A stretch of 64,000 nt of DNA from Drosophila miranda (taxonomy: Eukaryota > Arthropoda > Insecta > Diptera > Drosophilidae): contig NC_046675.1 of assembly GCF_003369915.1 (NCBI RefSeq), positions 11,222,001 through 11,286,000 on the forward strand, given 5' to 3'. Shown piece by piece: positions 38,761 through 47,939 of the stretch. The stretch's first letter is position 1, and the number at the start of each line of letters is the position of its first letter. A program made the position numbers and the translations under genes. Under the pieces are notes generated by a model, which did no database searches, had not been told where the DNA came from, and saw nothing but the letters and a program-made list of their open reading frames with translations.

Positions 38761-39024
38761 TGTATGAGCAAAAGTGCCTTGTGCGTCTGCCTACAGTGGC
38801 TTCAAATGACAGTAAGTCCTGATGTCACAGGGCACTCCCCAAAAACAGCCGCTGTTCCACGGCTATTCCGTGCTTTCCACCTTCTTCGCATTTACAGTTA
38901 AAGTCGAACCACAGCCCACTACTACCTGCCTTAGCCCCCAGAAGACGAATTTCATAGGAAAACAATTGAAAAAGGAAGAAGAAGAACAGACCCTGGACTG
39001 GGGGTAGGGGTGGAACAGCTGTTC

Positions 39025-40650
39025 GTCTGAAAGCGGCATCTGGACAGCGTCTTCAGGATTCTGGCGTCTGGTGCGATGGAAAGACCGACAAGATCGCGTG
39101 TGCCGTGGGGAATGGGGCCTGCTCCACCTCTGCCTGTACCGGCCCCGCGAGCCCCCTGCGTGGTGCCTGCCGCCTTCCTGCTGTTCTCGCGCCAGGAGCA
39201 CATTGTTCCGCATCTCGACCGAGTACAGCGAGGGGAACGGAACCACGACGACGAGCGGATACCCTTCAAGGATGTGGGCGATGCGCACGCCCTAAAAGTG
39301 TCGGTGGCGGAGCGGTGCATCCACTGGACTGCCCAGCAACATCTACTGGTCCGATGCGGAGCCTCGTCTCATCGAGGTCGCCCTCGTGTATGTCAGCAGT
39401 CGTGCTCTTGTGGAAGGGGGTGGAGAAGCCTCGTTCCCTGGTCCTCGAGACGCGTCGCGGGTACATGTACTTGAACAGAATCGCCTCGGACTCCATAAGC
39501 CGCGCCACGATGGACGGATCCGAGGAGACGAGACGCCTCTACTGGATGGCAACAAGTGTCAGATACTGGTTGGCCGCTAGGACTACGTGTACTGGAGCGA
39601 CTGGAGCACCGGGGACATTGATCAAGTCGGGCCAGAGCCGCAGCTCCGCCAAGGACGTGCCCAGCATCCCCCCCAGCTACGCCAGACTCCCCGAATTTGC
39701 CGCTGCCGGTGTCCGGCAAGAATCTCCATGCCCAGGTGAAGCTCTCTCTCCCTATTCAGATGTGTTCTAAAACGTTGCCTCTTTTAGCTTCTTGGGCGAA
39801 CTCGCAGAAGCCTCGCAACATTGCCGTACATCCCATGAAGGCGAGGCGTCTGCCTTCAGGCCATCATTCGTGCCCGAGTCGATGGCAATGAGGGTGTGGA
39901 GCTGGAAGGAGTCACGGCGCTGGCCCTGGACCAACAGTCCGAAGAAGTTAGAGACATCAATGGAAAGAACAAGTAAGCAACCATATTGGACACCTCTGGA
40001 CACATGTAATCTCCTGTTCCCTCTCTACAGAAAAACCCTTGCTTCCATGCACATCTCGCAGGTGATCTCGCATTGCTGCCTTGGGGAGATTTGTGTACTG
40101 GCTGGACGATAAGACCGGACTGGAGAGAAGCGCAATCACACCTGTCTGCACAGTCGCACAAAGTGTCTCCACATCTGCATGGCCAGCGAGGTGTAACGCG
40201 CAGTATTCACGACGTATGCTCGTGCCTGATTCTGATGCTACTGGAGGACAAGGAGAACTACAGCGTATATCCGGCCAGATAATTTTAAGTGGCGGGAGTA
40301 GTGACATGAACAACGACTGTATATCCGCCTTCTAGTGCTGAGACGAAAGGACTGCCTGGCGGATTCAGCTGACAGTCAGCCGAGGGCAGCGACAAGGCTC
40401 TGATCTGTCCACGATGAAGCCGACTGCTGCAAACTTTCAGTGTCCCATCAACAAGGTGAGTGGAAAGACACGATATCTGCCCAATTCTTAAACTAACAAT
40501 ATCCTATTCCACCTTCCCACAGCTTTGCATCGGCACATCGCTAAGTGAGGACGATTCGTTCGGCGCATGGCCCTGCCTCTGATATTCTTGCGCTCCGGCA
40601 AGAGCCGCACCGAGCCAATGTATCGAGCTCTAATAGCTCCATCGAAGAAA
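39025..40650 (+). pseudogene. arr: Decayed arrow (LRP5/6) copy
   Basis: Fragments of an LRP5/6 ectodomain appear in shifting forward frames. They include an EGF-like piece (HLCLYRPRE), [40 protein letters not shown], a [19 protein letters not shown] blade edge, YWSDWSTGDI, RFVYWLDDKTGLER, an EGF piece and an LDLa-like FQCPINK-LCIG. The order follows the third and fourth YWTD propellers, EGF, then LDL receptor class A repeats. Frameshifts and stops are frequent, so it cannot encode a receptor. Intron-like interruptions with splice-like ends remain at about 39,973-40,028 and 40,457-40,520. The copy therefore arose by DNA duplication rather than retroposition. In D. melanogaster arr lies on chromosome 2R, so this is a transposed copy. 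The exact left edge is uncertain. Confidence 0.8.
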
Positions 40651-40699
40651 TTAAATAAGGCAGTAAGCAGTAAGCATAGCCAAAAATAATTGAAAATCA

Positions 40700-40935
40700 C
40701 TGACTACTGATATTCATCTCGGAGGGAAGCACGCAGTCAAGCACTCCCTTTTAAAGACCTTAAAAATGCAATAGAGAACTTGCCGGATATTGCATTTGAG
40801 ATTCAACGCGACCAAGCTGCGGATGAAGATGGAGCGAAAAGACGAGTGTGCCAGGTTACCACTACCACAATGCCTTCTACAAGGACAAAGGTGTAGTTGG
40901 CGTGTATTAAAATATAAAGAAATGAATTAAGTGGA
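40700..40935 (+). pseudogene. Unidentified gene-like fragment after the arrow copy
   Basis: Forward frames give short protein-like stretches: NLPDIAFEIQRDQAADEDGAK, cut by frame changes, then YHYHNAFYKDKG before a stop and an AT-rich tail. It may be the far 3' end of the arrow copy or part of another duplicated gene. I do not recognise it. Confidence 0.25.
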
Positions 40936-41019
40936 AATTGTTTTGGCTTAAACCTTATTTTAGACACAATCAAAATCAGTAGTACATCATCCCCTCGACT
41001 GGAGCCCTTCGGCCAAGCG

Positions 41020-41330
41020 TCAGACTTTACACAAGCGCAGAGCTGACGGGAACAGCCACGTCATCGTTGCGGTGAGCAGCTGGGTGACGAGCACCAATTT
41101 AAAGAGCTTTAGCTGATTTCCATTTTTGCTGATATCCATTACGGCGCGCATCATGAGTGCCGAGTTGGTCTGGCATTTGGGGATCAGCAGCAGCTCTTCC
41201 ACCGTGGGACACTTGGACAGCAGATCGCTAAAGTTTCCGTCCAAATCCACGTTGACCAGCTCGAGGCGACGGACGCCCCCGGCTTGGGCGAGTCCCCTCA
41301 TGATCTCGTCGACTGGGAACAAAGTCTTCT
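41020..41330 (-). pseudogene. LRR/F-box-like gene fragment, last exon only
   Basis: The reverse-strand frame runs from about 41,309 to a TGA at 41,020. It reads VDEIMRGLAQAGGVRRLELV, followed by a DLLSKCPTVEELLL pattern. This is the spacing of leucine-rich repeats in F-box/LRR proteins, which serve as substrate receptors of SCF ubiquitin ligases. An acceptor-like TTGTTCCCAG precedes the frame. Upstream, the sequence changes at about 41,331 into TGTCCGTTTCTATGC, a block also present in the dispersed repeat at 45.86 kb. The rest of the gene is absent from the window. The surviving exon is open, so a functional gene with an unseen 5' end cannot be fully excluded. Confidence 0.45.
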
Positions 41331-41344
41331 TCCTTTGTCCGTTT

Positions 41345-42480
41345 CTATGCGAACAATATTACGAACAATTACTAGCGTTGAATGTTGCTTTGGTGCTCCA
41401 AAGATTATAATTTATTATATTACAACAACTTGATCTCTTATCAGAATATGTCATTTCGATCGTAATAATACCGCAAAAGTCTGCAGTCTGCAGTTTTTGA
41501 GTTGCTAGTTCTCATTTTATTCTAGATAGCCATGATGTTGTGAGTCCAGCACACGTGCGTGACACTAAGATACGCACAGATTGGAGCTCTATTTAATTAA
41601 AAATTGCATAGCAGAAGCTTTAATCGGGCCCATATCATCCGTATGATATAGCTGACCGAATATAATGCGATTTTGAACAGTCATCAATCTTCTTAAGGCC
41701 CAAATATCATCGCGGTAACTCTTTATTTACGCTTGTAATAAATTTAATGCCGCAAGATTTAAAATTGAAAATAAAACAAATATTTATTATTATGTATAAC
41801 TCCCAATAGATAAAAAAAACCGAGGCACTTGAAAAACTTGTAAAATACTTCATTGAAGTCTCAAAAATGGTTTTGATAAGAGCCAAAAATTATTTATTTT
41901 ATACCTACAACCTAACATACAAATTTCTTAAGACTAAGACTTAAGATGGTTCCATGCTTCTGGGATCATTGAAAGATATTTGAATATTAAAGAGAGACTT
42001 TTATCACACACATAGGAGATAATAATAAAGGAATCTATGGCATAAAAATAGCGAACAAAATGAGCTTTTGCTGATTTTAATATATTTTCACATACAAGTT
42101 TATGAAATTAAATGGAAATGTGTGTGTTCATTGGCTGTTTTTAATTTTTCTTTCCTTGGTAGTGGTCCTTATATGCAGGACTTCCGGAATAACTATAGCT
42201 ATACCATGGTCAGGCGAGGAAATCGTAATAGAAACTTTAAAGACGGTTAACGGAGCTACTTCTACTTAATGAAATCGATTCTATATGTTTGTTTGCTGCT
42301 GAAAGGCTTTTTCGATTTCAGTATCCATCTAGTCCCCTTATTTCAAAACAGAAATACTTTATTCCACTCTACCATATCATTTGATGTAATTTAATTTAAT
42401 TTAATTCAATTTAAAAATTCAGAGGTAATCGAACACTCACAAAGAAATATACAGCCCGTCAAATCAAATCAAAGATCAAC
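41345..42480. other. AT-rich spacer within the pseudogene island
   Basis: Low-complexity AT-rich DNA without repeats that I can match elsewhere in the window and without supportable coding sequence. A reiterated TTTAATTTAATT-type motif lies near 42,390. Confidence 0.45.
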
Positions 42481-42484
42481 GAAT

Positions 42485-43375
42485 ATGAAAACGATGTCAA
42501 AGAATCTTTTCACGGGTCTTATGACGCGGAAGGGCACGGCCACGGTTCATCCGAGAAATTACATCTTTCAGAAGAGTTTCAAGGCACGCCAAGTGCTGAT
42601 GGCCAAGGCTAAGACGAATGGGGCACCAGAGCCAGAGACCTTGGAGGACCAGACCCCGAATCAAACGCAGCCGGAGAGCGCTTGTCCGGAAATGAAGACA
42701 ACAGGAGCAACTGCTTTGCCCTTGGCTGAGAATACACGCAAGACAGGTGAGACTTTCGTGTACTTTTTTCTGCTCAGAATGGCAATGGTATATCCTCCTT
42801 CTCTTGCAGTTTCCCTTAAGGAAAGCTTTTCCGATCAGAGAGAGAGGTGGATGGCCAGGACCAAGGAGATCGAGCGCAAGGCCATGCTGGCAGCCAAAGA
42901 AAGTCCTTCCAAGGCTACAAGGAACAAATGGTCGACTCCCGGCAAATACGACTGGCAGCAGCAGCTGTCGCCGCAAAAGAAGCCAAATGGCGATAATGAG
43001 ATCATCTCCCCAGCGGAAGGCCAACGCATGTTCCGGACGAATCGCGTGCACGGCTCACAGATGCAGAAGCAGAAACAGACACGGTTCCTTGAGGAACCGA
43101 GTGGCAGGCAGCACGCCAGAAGGGACACAGGATACAGCAGATATCCAGAATGGGGTCCAGAGCTTCAGCAGCAGCAGCCCCTGCAGAGCTCGAGGACCCG
43201 AAGATGAAGTCGCCCGAGCGTTTGGCTTACCTGAAAGCCATCCAAAAGCTGAACAGTTACCACGCTTTCGACTCGGAGCCCGGGCGGGTGGGCCTTGGAG
43301 GAGAAGCGTTTCCGATCCGACAACAACAACAACAGCAATCAGGCGCAGCAGCAACAACCGGCAGCTGCCTAAGTA
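42485..43375 (+). pseudogene. Disabled two-exon gene of unknown function
   Basis: An ATG at 42,485 opens a basic, hydrophilic protein: MKTMSKNLFTGLMTRKGTAT and onward. Exon 1 ends at 42,746 (AG|GTGAGA) and exon 2 starts at 42,810 after TCTTGCAG; the 63 nt intron keeps the frame, giving TRKTVSLKESFSD. The frame reaches a stop at 43,207. The protein-like reading continues in another frame (LEDPKMKSPERLAYLKAIQK) from about 43,185, then shifts again near 43,290 into a Gln/Asn-rich stretch ending at a TAA near 43,370. Splice signals with at least two frame breaks suggest a recently disabled gene. An alternative is a short functional protein ending at 43,207. No family recognised. Confidence 0.5.
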
Positions 43376-43489
43376 GAAGTCACTCCACCATCCGAGGCAT
43401 CCGAGGACTCGGGCGTCAGTTGGGATGAGCTGAGCTCAGTGCCGCCGTGTCCGATTCCTCTCGCCGCAATATCAACAATAGCAACGAAA

Positions 43490-43792
43490 TCAATGCAGAT
43501 TAAATCCACGAAGCGGATCCCAATACCATGCGTCGTCCTTTCGGGCTCTGCGGGCACCAGTCCTTCCCCTTCGGCAGGCTCCGGTTTTTCTGCCGGATCC
43601 ACTCCAACATATGTATGTTGCGCGTCGTATTTTGCTAATGTCGTAGATAAGCTTGAAAAGAAGCGCGAGTATGATGGGCCCAGCCAGTACCCCCACCCAG
43701 TGGGCGCAGTGGGAAGTCCAGACGACGACGACGAGTGGCGCAGGGGTCGGTGCTTGGAAATATCTGTTTGCCTTCAGGCCGACTTTCTCCAC
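43490..43792 (-). pseudogene. Possible fragment of a membrane protein
   Basis: The reverse frame contains one hydrophobic stretch, VGVLAGPIILALLFKLIYDI, followed by basic residues (KIRR), consistent with a transmembrane segment. The rest of the frame turns Arg/Gly-rich and unnatural. The forward strand also has a 161-codon frame here (43,439-43,924) of no evident merit. Could equally be chance. Confidence 0.2.
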
Positions 43793-44084
43793 ATCCGCAA
43801 TACACTCGGAAATTATCAGGAATGCACTTTATTCGCTATTCGGGAAAAGAAAACTCCTATGATTCGAATTAAACTGTTTTCAATTGAAATCGCACCTTTA
43901 GAAAGAACACCAAGAGCTCGCTGAGGCTCTGATCCGTTCGACACGAAGACACTGCATCCTGTAATTAAATGAAGACGAAATTTCGTTAACTAGAACAAAC
44001 AGTTTTGTAGGAAAAAATATATAATTTCCGCTTGGTTTTAGATCTCTGTGGAAAAAGGTGACAACTTAAATTTAGGAAATTGAA

Positions 44085-44510
44085 ATAATCGAATGAAATT
44101 ATGAGTTCAGAGTTGAGTGTCTCAGCTAGCTAGAAATATTCAACGGAATATCAAACTTGTCAGTATCTGTTTAAAAGGTACTTCAGAGGCCAAGAATTGG
44201 AATCGGGATCAGGATATATGTTCAGAAAACTAATCATGGATGCGTCAATCTGAGAACATGTATTTATTAATTACGTTTTAAAAACAGCTTGAACAATATC
44301 TTCATATTAAATTAACGAAATAGGGTATACAAAGACCTATACACGCATCATGTCTTCAAATACTAGCCACATTGCTACTAGCTACACTAGCCACTGTTTT
44401 TTTTTTGTTGAACTATTTTGTTTAAGCCTTGTTTTAGTCAAAATATAATAAAATCAAGGACTAAAAACAAGCCAATCTTGTTGAAAATGTATTCATCAAT
44501 GAAATAAAAC
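44085..44510. repeat. Dispersed repeat family A copy upstream of stck
   Basis: Contains AATATTCAACGGAATATC, an oligo-T followed by GTTGAACT, AAAATATAATAAAATCAAGG and ATTCATCAAT, in the same order as at 38.2-38.5 kb. The GGGTATACAAAG-CCTATAC segment matches position 38,311. It runs directly into the promoter module at 44,511. Confidence 0.7.
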
Positions 44511-44705
44511 TATGTGGGCATGGCTGAGGGCTTTAGTTAGCCAGCATTATTCAACGGAATATCAAAATCGAGCAATATGTATAATGGAAATTGAATTCGT
44601 CAGTATATTTACGGTAGATTTTGAGAATGAGACGGTATATTTTGGTATCCGTATCAGACCGTATATTTTTATGATAAATCCGCGGTCACACTGCGCACCT
44701 GTTAA
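44511..44705 (+). promoter_or_regulatory. stck: Repeat-borne promoter module of stck
   Basis: Begins in repeat family A (ATGTGGGCATGGCTGAG), passes ATTCAACGGAATATCAAAA and GTCAGTATATTTACGGTA, then two or three GGTATATTTT-like blocks (Ohler motif 6 type). It ends in AAATCCGCGGTCACACTGC. GGTCACACTG is Ohler motif 1, a TATA-less housekeeping core-promoter element bound by M1BP and typically placed at the start site. The same module precedes the MYND-Tudor gene (reversed, 50.46-50.64 kb) and spg (51.83-51.99 kb). Confidence 0.6.
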
Positions 44706-45160
44706 ATTTTTTATTAAGAAGGGTGTTTTTGCGTTAAAAATCGGCTATTTTTGTTTGGAATTTACTCTATTGGTAATAAGAAAACCCCTACCAATGTTTT
44801 GAAGGAGTAAAGAGTGTAAAAATTGCCATTGAGATCAGTGAAATTCTTGTCTCTCAATTTGGCAAGACCCGTTGTTGTTGTTGGTGCTGAGCGTCTCGGC
44901 CTGTGCTGGTCAATTTGGCTTGCTAAAACGGCCGATCGTGGGCAGAAAGTGAGATAAATATGTGAAACAACCGGATCTAGCAAGAAACAGGCCAATTGGC
45001 CAGCACTTTCAGCCAGAAACACACACACTTTTTATATGAAAATTTTGTTTTGCAGAGTGTTTCTTTTGCCGTGATCTAAAAACGTTGTACGTACGCAATC
45101 GCAATATAATTGGCGAGCCGTGGGCAAGTGCAACAAGTGAAAGCCAGTTAAACAGATAGA
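44705..45160 (+). other. stck: stck 5' leader
   Basis: Between the motif-1 promoter and the MPPVQ start codon; contains a CTGAGCG/GTTGTTGTT-type stretch and no long ORF. A TTTTGCAG at about 45,056 could be an acceptor inside the leader. Confidence 0.4.
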
Positions 45161-47484
45161 ATGCCACCCGTGCAGTAAGCTGAATATTCCGTCCACCCCA
45201 AAAACGTATTAACGTCCTTGGCATCGCCTCGCCGTGTCCTGCAATTACATCACTAGCACACGACCTCAGCATAGCCCAGCAGTGACCCACTTGATTGCTT
45301 CATTCATTCATCGTTTCCCAAAAACTCGTCCACATCGTAATTTGACAGCTTTTAATGCTAAATAATATGCAAATTAACTATGCTTTTGGCCAGCATTCAT
45401 CCATTGTGCCATCTGCGGCACGCCTTAGACTCCAAAAGATGCACTTTTGGTGTTGTTAATGCGCCAGATGTTTACTCCATCGATGACGTCATGGACACAT
45501 TTAAATTTATTAATAGACCCCTGCCGCCGCTGCTGTTGTTTACTATTTGCTTGTGTGTGTGTGTGTGTGTCCGTGTGGCGATGAGTGGGCATGTCTGTGT
45601 GCGTGTTGGCGGCAAATCCAAATTCAATTTAATTTATCAAAGAAACCATTTAAAAACCGAGAAACTGCCCCCATCCGAACATTTTAACGCTTGCACTTCA
45701 ACTGACATTCCGAAAGCTCCAGCGAGCCCAAGCTAAAGGAATGGCGTAGCTTTTGAATACCCTTGCAGAGGGTATCACCATTTTTCACAGATTTTAGAAA
45801 TCTAACAAAGGCAACATCTCTAAAAACCATAAAGGGAATCCCTAAACCATCTGTCTGTCCGTTTCTATGCAAAATATTCCTCAGAATATCTGTCTGTAGT
45901 TTCAGGTGTTTTTTCATAGAAAAATCGATCTGCAAGGGTATTTAAAGGGAAGCCTTAAATTACTTGGATTGGGCCCCTCTTGTCTGAAATATGATTCATC
46001 AAGCGTCAGTCAACATTGGCTGATAAGGCCGGCCGCATTCTCTCCATTCACTCGCTTCATGCCCAGCCCTGAAGTTGTGCTTATTTGTGTCTTAATTCTA
46101 AAAACCATAAAACCAAACCATGATGTACTCAAAAGCTGAAACGTAACCAATGGTGAAATGGTGGCTACTTATGCTGATCTCATCTACTTTTTTGATATTG
46201 CAGACTCCAGGCCGTGAACATGTCGCTGGGTGCAATGCATTGCACGCGTTGCGCCGACGGCTTCGAGCCCACCGAGAAGATTGTCAACTCCAATGGAGAG
46301 CTCTGGCATACGCAGTGTTTTGTGTGAGTCCCAAATCTGCTCGTTTTGTATTCCCTTCTGTATTCACGCTTTCCTGCGGCCTGTTTTCAGCTGCGCTCAG
46401 TGCTTCCGACCATTCCAGGATGGGATCTTCTACGAGTTCGAGGGCCGCAAGTATTGCGAACGTGACTTCCATGTACTCTTCGCCCCCTGCTGCAACAAGT
46501 GCGGGGAATTTGTCATCGGGCGCGTTATCAAGGCGATGTCCGCAAGCTGGCATCCGCAATGCTTCCGCTGCCAGTTGTGTGCCAAGGAGCTGGCCGACAG
46601 CGGTTTTATCAAGAATCAGAATCGCGCTTTATGCCACGAGTGCAATGCCAAGGTGAAGGCAGAGATCACCGGTCGCTATGTATGCCAAAAATGCCAGTAA
46701 GTTCCGGCCCAGTCTTGTAACTTTTTAATCTAATTTCGAATGAATCTCCGCAGCGGCCTTATTGACGAGGAGCCACTGCGTTTCCGGGGCGAGGTCTACC
46801 ATGGCTATCACTTCAGTTGCACGGCCTGCGGCACCGAACTCGATTCCACGGCTAGAGAGGTGAAGAGCCGCCCGGGGCTGGCGGCCAACGATATGGTGTG
46901 TCCTCTAATTACTGTCTTTCCAATTGATTGATTCCCTAACGCTGCACCTAATCTCTCGCACAGAATGAATTGTATTGTCTCCGCTGCCATGATAAGATGG
47001 GGATACCAATTTGTGGGGCCTGCCGTCGGCCGATTGAGGAGCGTGTGGTCACTGCATTGGGCAAGCACTGGCATGTGGAGCATTTTGTGTGTGCTAAGTG
47101 CGAGAAGCCTTTCCTGGGGCATCGGCACTATGAGAAGCGTGGCCTGGCCTACTGCGAGACGCATTACCATCAGCTCTTTGGAAATCTTTGCTTTGTCTGC
47201 AACCAGGTCATTGGCGGCGATGGTGAGCAAATTAACTTCCCTAAACGATTTCCTTTTAATCCTTTCTAATTTCTTATCCCTCAACAGTGTTCACGGCCCT
47301 CAATAAAGCCTGGTGTGTGCATCATTTTGCCTGCTCTGTGTGCGACACGAAAATGACTCAGAAATCCAAGTTCTATGAGTACGACGAGAAGCCCGTGTGC
47401 AAAAAGTGCTACGAACGCTTCCCGAACGAGCTGCGGCGCCGCCTCCGCACTGCCCACGAGATGACAATGAAAAAGAACGTCTAA
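45161..47484 (+). CDS. stck: stck (PINCH), LIM-only focal-adhesion adaptor
   Basis: Five-LIM adaptor that binds integrin-linked kinase and links integrins to actin at muscle attachments and epithelia; cytoplasmic and at adhesions. CDS join(45161..45174, 46204..46323, 46391..46696, 46754..46895, 46964..47222, 47288..47484), all GT-AG and in frame. All five LIM domains show the Cys/His/Asp zinc ligands, for example CTRC…H..C and CAQC…C..D in LIM1 and CNKC…HPQC in LIM2. The first coding exon, MPPVQ, splices in frame onto LQAVN and then MSLGAMHC. Translation could start at 45,161 (345 aa) or at 46,220 (335 aa), where an mRNA with another first exon would begin. Length fits the PINCH family. The gene is transcribed towards the MYND-Tudor gene. 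Confidence 0.95.
45175..46203 (+). other. stck: stck intron 1 with a dispersed-repeat insertion
   Basis: 1,029 nt from GTAAGC to TTGCAG. It holds a (TG)n run near 45,557 and a repeat copy at 45,757-45,945. Confidence 0.7.
45757..45945. repeat. Dispersed repeat with ATACCCTTGCAGAGGGTAT head (family B)
   Basis: Starts with the inverted repeat ATACCCTTGCAGAGGGTAT, carries CTGTCTGTCCGTTTCTATGC and closes with GCAAGGGTATTTAAA. This head is, from memory, common in Drosophila intergenic DNA. Related, more worn copies lie at 54.48, 55.75 and 59.21 kb. Confidence 0.6.
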
Positions 47485-47939
47485 ATCCAGTCCAGTCAAA
47501 TCATGGGGCTGCTGCATGCCAATCCACACCAAAACAGTGCCTTTTGTCGTTGTATTCTCTCTCCGTTTTTGTCTATGTCTAACATCCTAACAGCATGTCC
47601 TGCTTTGTGTGACCCCGCCCCTTATTTCGTGTGTGTAATTTCTAATGTAAAAAACTTTAATCAACGGCAGCTAAACGCTAAGAAAAACAGACGAAACAGA
47701 TGAATGTATTAACAGCTTTTAATGTTGTTATTTAATGCAATTTTATTTATATATAAATGTTTTTTAAAATGATTCTGAACATGCATTCGCTTAGTCTGAG
47801 AGATTTTTATTTTATTATTATTATTATTATATAAAGCTAATAAATAGTTAAAACTAGGTATTAACAGGGTATGGGGCTATAGCTGCTGAGGCCTTAAGCT
47901 CACTGAGAGATTTGATATTTGAAATTGTAGGGGAATCCC
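47485..47939. other. Convergent 3' ends of stck and the MYND-Tudor gene
   Basis: Only 455 bp separate the two stop codons. AATAAA on the + strand at 47,839-47,844 would serve stck. AATAAA on the - strand at about 47,806-47,816 would serve the Tudor gene. Using both would overlap the two transcripts by a few dozen bases. Confidence 0.5.

Noticed and set aside
38863..39288. 141-codon reverse ORF over the arrow pseudogene
   Set aside because: The forward frames carry the recognisable LRP5/6 pieces; the reverse frame is a shadow.
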